From Pneumocystis sp. 'macacae' (taxonomy: Eukaryota > Ascomycota > Pneumocystomycetes > Pneumocystales > Pneumocystaceae): 64,000 nt of DNA. The stretch is taken from assembly GCA_018127085.1 (NCBI GenBank), contig CM030722.1, forward strand, positions 62,001 to 126,000, in the 5' to 3' direction. Each line of letters starts with the position of its first letter. The first letter of the stretch is position 1. This document shows, piece by piece, positions 1 through 12,455 of this stretch. Both the position numbers and the translations under genes were made by a program. Under the pieces are notes generated by a model. It was not told where the DNA came from and ran no database searches. It saw only the letters and a program-made list of their open reading frames with translations.

Positions 1-121
1 AATTATCGTATAAACGCATCAGTGCTTTTATGAAAATTAAAAAATATCAAATTTTTAAGTACTTTTTTGATTAACGTCTCAAAAAAGACCAATCTGCATT
101 AGTAAAGACATATTAACAAAG

Positions 122-1546
122 ATGCTGGTCATTTCATCATTGTCATCATTTTGGAATTCGTTAATAACAAATAATCGGCACGCAGATCCATCATCATCTA
201 AATTACCATATTGCGCGTCTCATAAGCGAAATACTTCATTTAAAACCGATAGTTTGCAATCAGTTGTAACAATTAGTAATCAGGATGTGCATTTATCTTA
301 TCGTCACTCTTATAATTCAAGCAATTTATCTCAGCATTCAAATACACAAGCAACATCACTTGATGCAACATATACACATCCTGTGCCATATTCAAACATA
401 AATCACTGGCCAGGGTTAAGATTTGCTATGACATATACATTAACACCACCGACCTACGAACAGACTGATATCGTGCTCCAAGATTATGGAACAGATGGAT
501 TATTACCTCCACCACCTGTATCAGATTCATGGAGACGTATTGATCGATGGGCACAAATACACTATCCAGAGCTTTATGATCAGTTGTCATATGGTGCAAC
601 AGTAGCTGATGTAGATGAATTAGAACATGAATTGGAATGCCATCTTCCTCGAGATGTACGAGAATCATTTTTTATTCATGATGGCCAAGAACGGGGAGGA
701 AAACCTACTGGAATAGTGTTTGGGGTAACGTTATTAGACTGTGAAGAACTTTTGGAAGAATATTCTTTATGGAAAAAAGTGGCAACATGTTTAACTAAAA
801 TTAAAACGTCTAATCCATTTTCTCGAAACAATAGGCTGTTAAAACGACAAGGCTCATGTCCGGAAGGCGCAGTTCGTTCTGTCTATGCACATCCTGGATG
901 GATTCCTTTGGGGAAAGATTTCGAAGGAAACAATATTGCTATTGATCTTGCGCCAGGGCCTATAGGGAGATGGGGCCAAGTAATTCTTTTTGGAAGAGAT
1001 CAAGATATTAAATATGTAGTGGCACAGTCATGGGCATCATTTTTAGCTATGTTAGCGGATGATTTAGAAGAAGGAGATTGGACAATTGATGATACTACAG
1101 GTGAACTGTTTTTGGGTACATCGGAGAAAGACCGAATGAGTTATTTTGATATTCTAAAATCCCGTGTGCGTAAAAAGCAAAAAGAGCTATCTAAACCTAT
1201 GCTTTCACTAATGAATTCAAGTAAAATGTCAGTTACTTTTAGTGAAACACCTATAATTGCAAAGACATCTGATACAACTCCAATAAAGATAGCTCAAAAT
1301 ATAGATACAAAACCTATTCAGAATTTAAATATATCCCCTGTTTCCAGGAAACCAGCAAAAATGACAAAACAATCGTTAGCAACGCTCAACAAAAATACAT
1401 CAATAATACCTAAAGTTGCACTTGCAATAAAAGATGCAAACATTTTAAAAAAAATAGACATGCAAGAAAAAAGTATTGAAACACAAGAAAAAAACATTGA
1501 AACACAAGGAACAAGCAATTTAAAAGAAAATACCATATCCAGTTAA
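122..1546 (+). CDS. KNR4: Knr4/Smi1-type cell wall assembly regulator
   Basis: Single-exon 474-residue protein. Residues about 135-340 form a SUKH/Smi1-Knr4 domain, with conserved stretches such as SWRRIDRWAQIHYPELYDQL, HDGQERGG, HPGWIPLGKDFEGNNIAIDL and GRWGQVILFGRD. The N-terminal 130 residues are Ser/Thr/Asn-rich and the C-terminal 100 are Lys/Thr-rich and probably disordered, as in yeast Knr4. The family coordinates the cell-wall-integrity MAP kinase pathway with cell-cycle and wall synthesis genes (known for S. cerevisiae). The start is the first ATG of the open frame. The flanks are AT-rich with no other gene upstream in the window. The symbol is inferred from the domain and fungal context. 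Confidence 0.9.
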   Translation: MLVISSLSSFWNSLITNNRHADPSSSKLPYCASHKRNTSFKTDSLQSVVTISNQDVHLSYRHSYNSSNLSQHSNTQATSLDATYTHPVPYSNINHWPGLRFAMTYTLTPPTYEQTDIVLQDYGTDGLLPPPPVSDSWRRIDRWAQIHYPELYDQLSYGATVADVDELEHELECHLPRDVRESFFIHDGQERGGKPTGIVFGVTLLDCEELLEEYSLWKKVATCLTKIKTSNPFSRNNRLLKRQGSCPEGAVRSVYAHPGWIPLGKDFEGNNIAIDLAPGPIGRWGQVILFGRDQDIKYVVAQSWASFLAMLADDLEEGDWTIDDTTGELFLGTSEKDRMSYFDILKSRVRKKQKELSKPMLSLMNSSKMSVTFSETPIIAKTSDTTPIKIAQNIDTKPIQNLNISPVSRKPAKMTKQSLATLNKNTSIIPKVALAIKDANILKKIDMQEKSIETQEKNIETQGTSNLKENTISS

Positions 1547-1782
1547 TCATATATAAAAAATAATCTGCATATATAGAAAAATAATGAGTGTTTCAGCATT
1601 ATTCATAATTTTAAAAAAAATTTTTAGACATGTTAATCTTTGGAAGTGTTTATAAATGTATTTATTAAATGATACGTTAAGTTATAGTTTTAAATACAAA
1701 ATATGCATTTTAAGTTAAACATGTTTAAAGTTGTATGTAGATACTTAATCTTGCGGTAAAATTAATACAAAATTTCTATGAA

Positions 1783-2781
1783 ATGGATAGGAATATTACA
1801 CATTCTATAATAAAAGGTTTTAAGAGACAAATAAGCATTTATAAAAGAACAGTAGATGATCTTTCTAACACAAAAGTAACATACATTTCAGATTTTTTAT
1901 CACCAACAACAAGCTGGCAACTTGATCAGGCTTTATCGCCATATTTCAAAAATTCTCCAGATATTTCAAGATTTAAACGAGGTAATATACTTCCAGCTGG
2001 ATACAACTATCTTTACTTTTCAAGATGTGAACCAGAAGAGCGCTTAGCAAAAGATGGTGGTGATATGATATATACTCCATCTGCAGAGTGGATTAGGCGT
2101 TTATGGGCAAAAGGATCACTTGAATATATGAAGAAAGATACTTTGTGGCCCTTACGTATGGGGTATCCTGCTCTTTGTACTGAAACAGTTGAAAAAATTG
2201 ACAAAGGATGTCATAAAGATACTACTATTTCTATTTGGACACATAAAGAAATAGCGCCATTAGATGATAAAGAACAAACAAAAGAAATATATCTAAAAGA
2301 AAGAACATGCGTTGTATATCAATTGCAAGAAAAAGAAGAAAAGAAAGTGCACCAAAAACAAAAAAAAGTGCATAGCGATGGTTTAAAAACATACATAGCA
2401 ACTAATACAATTAAAGCTTGGATACCTGAATTCTCAATCTCTATTACACCTTCACAAATTCTTCTTTTCCGATATTCAGCACTAACGTTTAATACTCATA
2501 AAATCCATTATGATTATTCATATTTAAAAGAAGAAAAATATAAAAATTTTGTAGTTCAAGGATCTTTAAGCGTTATTTTGCTTCTTAAACTATTAAGACA
2601 ACACATATCTTCATACTTAACTTTAAAAAGCTTTTATTATACAATACAGAGGCCACTTTATGCTGATTCTACTTATAAATTTTGTGGGCGGAGATTAAGA
2701 AAACTCGATGGTATCCAATATATCTTATGGGTAGAATCAAACAACTTATTACATATAAAAGGAACAGCTGAATTGTGGTGA
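1783..2781 (+). CDS. HTD2: mitochondrial 3-hydroxyacyl-thioester dehydratase
   Basis: Single-exon 332-residue protein. The C-terminal half has the hot-dog hydratase/dehydratase signature LLFRYSALTFNTHKIHYDYS followed by VQGSL, as in yeast Htd2 and the dehydratase part of MaoC-like proteins. The first half (about 50-150) has the Trp/Pro-rich region usual for Htd2 (FSPTTSWQLDQAL, PAGYNYLYFSRC, RRLWAKGSLEY). The enzyme dehydrates 3-hydroxyacyl-ACP in mitochondrial type II fatty acid synthesis, which supplies octanoate for lipoate. The N-terminus is basic (IIKGFKRQISIYKR), consistent with mitochondrial import. The middle (about 185-205) is a Lys/Glu-rich insertion. It lies in the same orientation as KNR4, 236 bp downstream. 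Confidence 0.85.
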   Translation: MDRNITHSIIKGFKRQISIYKRTVDDLSNTKVTYISDFLSPTTSWQLDQALSPYFKNSPDISRFKRGNILPAGYNYLYFSRCEPEERLAKDGGDMIYTPSAEWIRRLWAKGSLEYMKKDTLWPLRMGYPALCTETVEKIDKGCHKDTTISIWTHKEIAPLDDKEQTKEIYLKERTCVVYQLQEKEEKKVHQKQKKVHSDGLKTYIATNTIKAWIPEFSISITPSQILLFRYSALTFNTHKIHYDYSYLKEEKYKNFVVQGSLSVILLLKLLRQHISSYLTLKSFYYTIQRPLYADSTYKFCGRRLRKLDGIQYILWVESNNLLHIKGTAELW

Positions 2782-2999
2782 TTCTTTTTTTAAAAGTCTA
2801 ACAATTATAAAATGGTATTTAATATATTTGTTGAAGCAAAAGACTGCTCTTTACAAGTATACTACAATAGCTTATTCAAGGTTTCTTTTAAAAGAGACTA
2901 TTTTTTCATAAAAATATTTTCAAAACCAATTTAAGCCATATTCATACACAACTTATACACAACTCTCCAATAATCTAATATACATTATCTACATTTGAG

Positions 3000-3908
3000 T
3001 TATGTTTTTGATTTTGAAAAATTTGTTGATTTATCTGATATAGATGAAGAAGGTAGAAGTAAACTTAATAATTTATTTTTTAAATCCTCTTTCTCACTAA
3101 TATGATCATAAGTGTATGAATTATACTTAGACCAATTCCTTTTCTTTTTTGAAAAAGATTTCTGCCCATTATTTCTTGATTTCTGATGTGTATCAATTAA
3201 ATCCGAAGAATGTGTTGACGAAACTACTCCTTGTTTGGTCTTTTCTTTTTTATCTACTTCTATTTTTAAAAATTAATGTATTCTCTAATAGAACATGTTG
3301 CAAAAACCTGAAAAAGTAGCTGTTTCACGTTTTAATGGTACTTGTTTCTGTTTTTTTCCTTTAGTATCTGTTTGAGACATCAACTTTAGTGATGAGAAAT
3401 GAGTTCCTCGTGTTAAAGGTGAAAAATCATCATAAAAAGAAGCATTCTTTACCACCTTTTCATGTTCCAGAATGCCTGAATGACTTTGAGATATGATAGG
3501 CGAATGAGGATGCTCAAATAGTTTATGCATTAGATCAGATGACAAAGTTCTTGATGGAGACTGTTTTCTATATAACTGCGACTGTTCAGAATGCGGGCTA
3601 GAGTGTTGTTTCGGTGTATCATTGACTAGTTTAGATAAAAATGTTGGAATAGGAAGATTAGATGCTGCTGGAGAATGATGAAATGTGGGTCCCGCATAAT
3701 GATCCAATTGCTTGTGAGATTCTGATGACGATTTACGCGGTGTCACTTTGTCATTTTTTGCGTTAAAATGAGGTATTGGATCAGTAAATAATTCTACACC
3801 TAAAGATTGAACATTTATATTATTTTTTTTCTTGTTTGAAGCTAAATGCTCATTCCTCTCTTGCTTTGGTACCTTTCGGATATTAAGACTCTGTTTTTGT
3901 GCTCCCAT
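3000..3908 (-). CDS. Edc1/PNRC-type mRNA decapping enhancer, 2 exons
   Basis: Two exons, 3908-3308 and 3259-3000, join in frame across a 48-nt intron and give about 286 residues. The protein is low complexity, basic and Ser/Pro-rich except for one conserved patch near residues 70-90: YAGPTFHHSPAASNLPIPTF. This matches the Y-A-G-x-x-F Dcp1-activation motif followed by the S-P-x-x-x-x-L-P-x-P segment that binds the Dcp1 EVH1 domain in Edc1/Edc2/PNRC proteins. The inferred role is stimulation of Dcp1-Dcp2 decapping in cytoplasmic mRNA turnover. The intron donor is GTTTTTG, weaker than most in the window, so the exon 2 join is good but not certain. The rest of the protein has no recognisable domain. 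Confidence 0.7.
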
Positions 3909-4485
3909 CTAAAATTTTAATAAAATGTCCATTCAAAATTTTTAAATATATCTATTTAAAAGAAGTGTTTTGTATTTTTAACAAAATATTACATAAAGGA
4001 ATCTAAAATTTTTAAACAGAAAAAAGAAAAATCTTTTAATATATCATTTTTAGTAAGATTCTTTGATTTTTTTAATCTGCAAACCATATATTTTCTATTC
4101 TTTATCAAGTTTGTCTAGTTTATAATCATCTTTTCTCATTTAAAAATATTTCTATTTATAAAAAGTAAGAAAAGAAATGCAACATATTAAACAGAAATCC
4201 TTACTTGATGGTCTATCATCTAAAAACCTTTAAAAATATTGAGATTTTTTTCTGTCGTAAATAGTATACGAATTTCCAAGCAATTTAGCTAACATCACGA
4301 TTTTCAAAAAATAATTACTCTCAAAAGGTATTTTTAAACCTTCTAAAAAGGGAATTTAATGTTTTTTTTACTAAATTTATAAATGTATTAGATATAAAAA
4401 GAATACATTCTTCTTTTTTGCTGTTTAACTTTTTTTTAGATTTTTAAAAACGATTTAATACATATTAATCTACAAAGAAACTATT
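3909..4485. other. non-coding divergent spacer, EDC1-like / RBX1
   Basis: About 580 bp of AT-rich sequence between the divergent starts of the Edc1-like gene and RBX1. It has homopolymer A/T runs and no coding frame I can support. It presumably holds both promoters. Confidence 0.6.
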
Positions 4486-5080
<595 letters not shown>

Positions 5081-6144
5081 ATATGTCATAGGTGATATAA
5101 GTATATCTCTTAGCTTTTGGAATAATAAACGTTTAGATTATTTGTTTTTCTGTGAAAATTATTTAAATGAAAACAGTAATTATTAGGAAAATTAACATAA
5201 TTTCAAAGAATATTATTTTTTGTAAAAATAGTGTAATAAACAAGAATCCATAACATGCCAATTATTAATGGTTAGATATATCGTTATTTTCAGAATAGAC
5301 CTTTTTAACTGAATCATTTTATCATTAATTAATCAACAAATCTAACAGGTAAAAAGTATTTTTACTTTTAAGAAAAAATGGAATTAATGTCGTACATAAC
5401 AAAAATTTGTTCCTTTTTACTATTTAAAATACACTATCTTTTCAAATAAAGTTGATTTGTTTTATTTAAAAGGATTTATCTTTTCACAAATTTAATATAT
5501 TATTTTGATGAAATAAATTTACAAGCATATTAAAAATTATATAGGATTCCTTTATTTAAAAGTATGAATAAATAATCGTTTTTAGATCAATTTTTTATCC
5601 AATATAAAAGTAGTATTTCAGATAAAAACAATTTATAAAATATTTTTTCATAAAAAAACCATGTTTATATTAATTTGTATTTTTCTAATTTTTAATTTTA
5701 TACAAAAATATACATTTTTCAAGAAAAACAACATACTATTTTTGTATAAGAAAGAGATTTATATTTTTATAAAAAGTATGTTATTAGAATAAGAAATCAT
5801 TACTAATTTATTAATTTTAAACTAAAATAAAAAATTAAGTAAAAAATATAAATAAAATAGAAAAAAATATTCAAATTTATAATTTTTCATATAGAAAAGC
5901 AGGCCAATCCTCTCACATTCTAAATACATAAGGCCAATTTTATTTTTAATTTACGTGTAATTTCCTATATAAAAATGTTTTTTATATTAAAAAATCACTC
6001 AGTCGATGTTATCTATTAGCCTTAAAGATTTATAAAAAAACCTTTAAGAGCAACAAAACATTTCAAAACCCTAAGATATATTAGAAAAGTTATACCTGAT
6101 AGTTCTATTATATATTTTTAAAATCATTTTTCATAGAGAAACAA
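5081..6144. other. AT-rich intergenic region
   Basis: About 1.06 kb of very AT-rich sequence with poly-A/T tracts between RBX1 and the eRF1 gene. No open frame, tRNA or repeat unit could be supported. The last 100 bp contain CCCTAAG just upstream of the eRF1 ATG. It should include the RBX1 3' end and the eRF1 promoter. Confidence 0.55.
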
Positions 6145-8048
6145 ATGAGTTCTGGACCAAGTGATGCAGAAAAAAATGTAGAATTATGGAAAGTCAGAAA
6201 ACTTATTAAAAGCTTAGAATCAGCAAGAGGGTTTTTAACTAGGTTCATTATGTAGAAAATGCTAATTAAATCTACAGTAATGGAACTTCTATGATTTCTT
6301 TAATTATCCGTAAGTTCATTTTTTTCTTTTTTCTAGTTAATCGAAGACTTATTATCATAAAAAGCACCTAAGGATCAGGTATCTCGTGTAAGCAAGATGC
6401 TTGGAGGTTTTTTTTTTTAAAATTACCAAAAATCACTTATTAGTATCCAGATGAATATGGTACAGCATCGAATATTAAATCACGCGTTAATCGATTATCC
6501 GTACTTGGTGCAATTACCTCTACCCGTGAAAAGCTTAAACTGTACAACAAAGTTCCGCCTAATGGTCTTGTTATATATTGTGGTGAAATTATTACAGATG
6601 ATGGAAAAGAGAAAAAATTAAGCATTGATTTCGAACCATTTAAACCTATTAATACATCTTTGTATCTTTGCGATAATAAATTTCATACAGAAGCTCTTTC
6701 AGAATTGCTTGAAAGTGATCAAAAATTTGGATTTATTGTTATGGATGGTAATGGATCACTTTTTGGGACTCTTAGTGGGAATACACGTGAAATTTTATAT
6801 AAATTTACAGTGGACCTTCCAAAAAAGCACGGTATATTGCTAATGTTTTTGTTTATCTAAAAACTAACTATAAAGGTCGTGGAGGACAATCTGCCTTGCG
6901 TTTTGCTCGTTTACGAGAAGAAAAACGTCACAACTATGGTAGTTAATAGTGCTTTTTAATGAAACGTTTAATATAGATGTCAGTAAGAAAAGTAGCGGAG
7001 ATGGCAGTTCAACTTTTTATTACAAATGATAAAGTCAATGTAGCAGGATTAATACTAGCAGGGTCTGCAGGTATATTATCCTTAAGATTTCTCTTCAAAG
7101 TTAATTTAAAGATTTTAAAACCGAATTAAGCATGTCTGGTTTGTATTCTTTACAGTTATATGCATTAGAACATTTATTTTTTTTTTAAAGATATGCTTGA
7201 CGCGCGATTAACTTCAAAAATTGTTAAAATTGTTGATATTTCATACGGAGGGGAAAATGGGTTTAATCAAGCGATTGAGCTAGTTTCAGACATCCTTTCT
7301 AACGTTAAATTTATTCAGGAAAAAAGGCTTATTCAGAAATATTTTGATGAAGTATCGCAAGATACTGGAAAATATTGCTGTAAATATTAAAAAGACACAT
7401 CAAGCTAGTGAAGTTAATTTTGATTAGATGGTGTGGAAGATACGTTGAAAAGTCTTGAATTAGGTGCTGTAGAAACAATTATTGGTTTGCTTTTTTTCTT
7501 TTTGAAGAAAAAATTAAATATTTATCAGTCTGGGAAAACCTTGATGTTATTCGTTGGACTCTTTACGATTCTCGAGGAGGTAACACTGAAATACTCAAAC
7601 ATCATAATATATCACACTTAACTTTTTAGATACAGTCATTGTACATCTTACAAAAGAACAAAGTGAAAAAAGTAGAGAACCTTTTATTGATAAAGAAACT
7701 AGTATTAAGCTAATTGTAAATATACATATATTTAATAAAATACTAGGAAATGAAATGGAAATTGCATCATCTATCTCTCTTCTGGAATGGTTGACTGAAA
7801 AATATAAAGAGTTTGGTGCAAACCTAGAATTTGTAACTGATAAATCACAAGAAGGGAACCAATTTTGCAAAGGATTTTCAGGCATAGGTAACTTCTTTTC
7901 TACATTTCTTCATCGTACAGCTAATTTATATTATAGGTGGACTTTTACGATACAAAGTATCCCCTTTTTTTTTCTATGCTATTCTAATATTGTTAAGCTT
8001 GACTTTTGTACTACAATGGTCGATTCTGATGAATATTACTCTGATTAA
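6145..8048 (+). CDS. SUP45: eukaryotic peptide chain release factor eRF1, 14 exons
   Basis: Fourteen exons join in frame to about 432 residues (family about 437): 6145-6230, 6278-6309, 6365-6406, 6451-6831, 6876-6938, 6984-7070, 7112-7138, 7191-7379, 7428-7484, 7529-7579, 7630-7701, 7747-7887, 7937-7956, 7998-8048. The N domain keeps the stop-codon recognition elements TASNIKS and YLCDNKF. The M domain keeps the GGQ loop ([20 protein letters not shown]), with GGQ split just after an exon junction. The C domain binds eRF3 and ends DSDEYYSD. The factor reads stop codons and triggers peptide release at the ribosome. Exons as short as 20-32 nt show how dense the introns are; nearly all interrupt codons in phase 1. 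Confidence 0.96.
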
Positions 8049-8315
8049 CATTTATTTATACATTATACATTCAAAACATCTTGTTTATCTACTCAAAATC
8101 TGTTGCCATTTACCATCACATTCCCAACTTTGCTTCTTATTGTTTAACAATATACTTTCTCGTCCTCTGACTTTTATGTATTTTTTTATATTTTTATTTT
8201 CCCTTGTGAAAACCCGTCTTTTCTAACTCGATTGAAGTGAAAAAACGATCAAAAATTGAAAAATTAGAAAAAAAATAAATTTATTTGAATTGTTTAAATG
8301 TCTTATTGATTTTTA

Positions 8316-9261
8316 ATGAAAACTCATGATCCAGCTGAAAAACAAACAGCTTCTGAGGATCAACAAGAAGAGTTAAATATAGGATCATCAATATCACAAG
8401 AATTTTCTCAAGACACTTCAGAGTCATTATTTCAACAAACCATAAATGGAAACTGCCAGGACCAGACGTCAGCGTTATTGATGTTTTTAATTGGAGACTC
8501 GATGCAGAACGAACCGAATCCAGCACCTTTTTCTGATAAAAAACAACCCCAGGAGGATCTTGAGTCAAAACAGTCGCCGGAGAAAAAAAAGCGATCCCAA
8601 GTAAGAAATGCTTGCGGTAAGAGGCATGAATGTGTCTACCAGTGGCTAATTGGACACAGTGAATTGCCAGAAATCAAATAAGAAATGTGACGAAGCACGT
8701 CCATGTAGTCGCTGTATCAAACATAACCTGTTTGACTCATGTATAAACTCAAAGCGAAAGAAGCGACAAAAAGGCCTCAAACGTGGCCCCTATAAGCGCC
8801 GCAATAAACCTGTGCAAGACAAGATACAAACAGCACAGCCGCCACATTCAATGATAACAATGTTCGAAGCACAACCAACACCCGAATTTGATACCTATTT
8901 GCCAGAGTTTACAGCTCACCCGCTGTATGACTTTAATCCGCTGCATCGGTTCTGCATGCAGTCACTGCCAACACCTCCATTGGATCCTCCTCTAACATAT
9001 CCGAACATGCCTTTCTATGAAGATGGAACAACAGCACCGCCAGCAATGTTAATTGATCCATTTACCCGATATTCAATGAAAAATGTAGAAAATACACAAG
9101 AAATAATGCCTACTCTGCTAGATGATGGGCCACTTAACTGCACAATGGATCATTTACTCGAAACCCAACCAGAAACATCTTATCGACCGTTACCAGTAAG
9201 TCACGAGACGGATCTGGGCACATTGGCATCCCTCTGCGCAGCTGTATTAGGAGAAGAATAA
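8316..9261 (+). CDS. Zn(II)2Cys6 transcription factor, 2 exons
   Basis: Exons 8316-8616 and 8660-9261 join across a 43-nt intron that splits the zinc cluster, giving about 300 residues. The rebuilt cluster is C-x2-C-x6-C-x5-C-x2-C-x6-C (NCQKSNKKC, ARPCSRCIKHNLFDSC). A basic linker follows (GLKRGPYKRRNKP), a likely DNA contact and nuclear signal. The remainder is Pro-rich and acidic (DFNPLHRF, PTPPLDPP), like a short activation region. There is no fungal-TF middle homology domain, so it is small for the class. GC is already higher than in the genes to the left, marking the rising edge of the GC island. The regulated pathway cannot be told from sequence. Confidence 0.85.
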
Positions 9262-9854
9262 TTTGACAAGAGTATCAACTGGCGTTGAATTAAGTCAAAG
9301 ACAATATTCGATCAATTTAAATCATAAATGTGTTTGAAAAATGCGAAAACAAAACATTAAAGACAATAAGGTTAAGGTCATAGAAGTTGAAAAAAACTAA
9401 AATGTAACCGTGATACATAAAAGGTTTTAATAGTACTATTAATCAGATAAAAACATTCACCTTTCTATAATAATAATAAACCATCATAAACACTATTTAA
9501 TGAAAACTTACTATGTTAATATTTTCTATATAACACTGTATCAACAAAGCACCTATTACACATTACTATTCTACTAGTATACCAGTGATATTGAGGGAGT
9601 TGATATGCTGGTAAAATCGACAGAAAGCTGGTAAAGTAGAAATCAATGAAAAATTAGCAGATCACAGGCAAAACACTTGTTACATCTGCTATATATTTAC
9701 TAAATATATGTAAAATCATATAAAGTGTCTTAAATATATATTACCCTAGGATATTTATTATACTTTTAAAATATCCATGAATATTTATAAAACTTGCCCG
9801 TATCCAAATATCTGCTTTTATACGACATTACCATACATTACCACATAAAGATGC
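9262..9854. other. non-coding spacer, converging 3' ends
   Basis: About 590 bp between the stops of the Zn2Cys6 gene (+) and the derlin gene (-). AT-rich, with short phased TATATA stretches near 9690-9770. No gene or clear repeat was seen. Confidence 0.55.
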
Positions 9855-10606
9855 TTATGAAGAAATAGTCGGCACCACATCTTTAAGGTAATAATAAATA
9901 TGACCAACAAACATACCAAGGAGATCCCCCTTAGGAATAGTATTATGAAGAACAAATGAGAACCACAACAAAATCCACGGCAAATACGGCGCATTAAAGA
10001 CAAACAACCCAAGAAAAGATAAACGAACCGAGGGATTTCTACGTGACCAAAGATATATTAAACAAAATGAAAGTGGTGACGCCAAAAATGTAAGAGACAC
10101 CAATGGTGAAAGAATCTATCCTTCTTCAGCACTTTTCCCCTACCATTTTCAACCCACCAATAACGATGTAGTCGCATAAAGCAAAAGACATGCAAACTCC
10201 CACGAACGCCCTCGAAACGACGTCTCCTCAAGCATCCGGCAGTACCGTGCTCTGTAACTCGTTAGTTTTGTTACTCATCTTTCATTAGACCCACATAAAA
10301 AATATATGAAAAAGAAAGTCAAAGCTCAAATTCCCAAAATATAGAAACGTCGTTACAAGCCGCCAATACTATATTGCCTTAGCTTCTTTTTACAGCACCT
10401 CTTGATTCACCTGTTTGCGGATAATCACCGAGTGCCATGAAAAAAACAACTGAAATGGCGTTACCCAATTGCATTGCTATTCCTATCAGTTACTGTTTCT
10501 CTATAATTCTTCCTACCACTGCAAGACTTGTCGCAACAGCGCCTGTAATAAAGAGCCGTGTTACAATCGGAACGTCCATATACCATGACTCAAACAACCA
10601 CGGCAT
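9855..10606 (-). CDS. derlin, ERAD membrane protein (Der1/Dfm1 family), 5 exons
   Basis: Exons 10606-10517, 10449-10411, 10368-10295, 10251-10158 and 10115-9855 give about 185 residues. Family segments are clear: PIVTRLFITGAVATSLAV (TM1), YWRLVTTFLYFGNLSFDFLF, RYCRMLEETSFRGRSWEF, IYLWSRRNPSVRLSFLGLF, NAPYLPWILLWFSFVL and GMFVGHIYYYLKDVVP. These are the WR and G-x-x-x-G elements of the rhomboid-like derlin fold. Derlins help move misfolded ER proteins to the cytosol. The C-terminus stops soon after the last membrane segment, so the usual cytosolic tail is missing or lies in an exon I did not find. The first intron is ambiguous: the canonical 67-nt GT..AG join drops about 8 residues, while the fuller family-like join needs a non-canonical junction. 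Confidence 0.88.
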
Positions 10607-10626
10607 GTTTGTACATTCAATCCTAT

Positions 10627-11180
10627 GCAAATACCTGCACCTATAGCCAAAATATGCGTTGTATATACGAAAACTCGCACTATATAGAGCAAACTTGCAC
10701 TGTATACAGCAAGCACGCGTTGTATCACCCAAACACGTAGTATATAACTAAAATACAGGCTATATGAACCCGACACACGCTATATCCACCTAAATACGAA
10801 CTATACGTTCAAATACAAGTTATATATTCAAAAACCCGTAGTGTATGCACTCGAAACTTTGTATGCTTATATGTATATGGCCAAAGACCCGCTATATATA
10901 CTTTTAATGCCCACAAAAACCCTTGAAAAACTTGAAGCTCACTGACGCACAAAAATACTCACTATATGCGCGTAAATCCAAAACCCGTATACAAGAAACC
11001 GCCTATATACAGCAAAACCCTCACGTATATATTCAGACTCGCTTTCAGTACCTGTATTCCGCTGCTGTACTCAAAACACCTGCTATACACGTTCAGCACA
11101 GACTACATGCTCACTGAAAGCTTACACAGAAGCCGTATCCTTTGTTTTTGCGTCTGTTCAAATGCCACTGTATAACCACT
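10627..11180. repeat. degenerate tandem repeat, period about 20 bp
   Basis: Successive units look like AAACTTGCACTGTATACAGC, AAGCACGCGTTGTATCACCC, AAACACGTAGTATATAACTA and AAATACGAACTATACGTTC. The consensus is roughly AAAYACGYRYTATATANNC. Regular spacing (19-23 bp) is best from 10627 to about 10850 and then loosens. It lies directly upstream of the derlin start, so it may be an amplified promoter element. No open frame explains it. Units vary at about half their positions, so this is an old or rapidly decaying minisatellite. Confidence 0.65.
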
Positions 11181-12440
11181 TCCACTCTAAATATTGTTCT
11201 GTGTAAATACTTCTGCGCCTGTCCTTTCTCTGTTTTCCTATATTCCCTAATTATATAGAAGCGGCTTTTCAATTCTGCTTAAACTGCTCCAATTATTGTA
11301 ATTATTAAAATTCTATTGCAGCTATACTGCAATTATATTGTAATTCTACTCACTAATCCGTCTCGCTGCCTCGAGTTTTTGAGAACACACGTGTTTTCCA
11401 GAATAGTCTCAACACTCGAAACACAAAGTACACACTTAGTATGACAAACGAGTAAAAATACACAAAACACACGATATATTAACTTTATACTCAAAATATA
11501 TTCACAGTACATATACAGTACGCATTCAATGCATAGCAGTAGCTCTGTTACCTGTGTAGCTGGATGTTTCACTACCCCTATGAAGGGACACCACTACGTA
11601 TTTTAGGGACCATCTCACTCGAAAAATGCAATCTGCATCAACCAGACACACAATAAACTACCAGTGCCACGGCTACCAAGCGTCAGTAGCACTGTCAGCC
11701 CAGCTAGCCTGCACTGTGCCGGTACTGCACTGCAAAATGTATATTACTACGTCTATTGCTGCATCCATTGCGGCATATATGTACTCGTGCAAGCAGAGCC
11801 CAGTGTGTCCGGAAATCATGCAAGTCACTGTAAAAGCTCAGCGTATAAAATACATACGTGTCCCAAACAAGTCTTGCCGCCTACCATTGACACTCGGATA
11901 GCGGAATACAGAGGCAAACAGCAGTGCTGCTGCGTACGCTGCATATACTGCTGTACAGTATATGCACTGCAGGACGTGTTGCTAGGACCGAATGCACGCA
12001 CTGAGGTATTGGGATAGTGACACCACGTGCAAACATCCTGAACCATACATGCATTGTCACGTGTTCTATCTAGACATATACATTTGCACGTGACCTTGCG
12101 CGGAACTGGAGTGACAACTATACATACAGTACAAGGAAACATATATGCACAGATGCACATGCATGTACATACAAACACGTAACGATGCATGCACAAAGCA
12201 TGCTTGCTAGCGCACAGCGCACTGGCGCTGTAAGATCCCCTGTCACTTGCATTTTAGTGCACACGCAACTGTCATTCCCGTGCGTTACACATCTATGCAC
12301 CTAAGCAGATATGCCGCATCCAGCCAACAACAGTATATGTAGCTATAGCACTGCGTGTGGGCGTGTGCACAACACGCGTACAGGGCATGCATAAATACAC
12401 ATGCAATCCATCAGTCGGCATCTTGTGCAGCCTGGCTACG
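11181..12440. other. non-coding, moderately GC, derlin/USP divergent spacer
   Basis: About 1.26 kb between the derlin-side repeat and the USP promoter. GC climbs steadily. Alternating GCATATATGC/TGCATGCA-type words recur (for example 11730-11800 and 12120-12210). Six-frame stretches are open only by chance and show no protein family. It probably belongs to the regulatory or structural region of the GC island. Confidence 0.5.
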
Positions 12441-12455
12441 CATGCGCTAAACGTA

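Noticed and set aside
10627..11180. CRISPR-like array
   Set aside because: Units are short, degenerate and contiguous, with no conserved repeat separated by unique spacers; a eukaryotic context.
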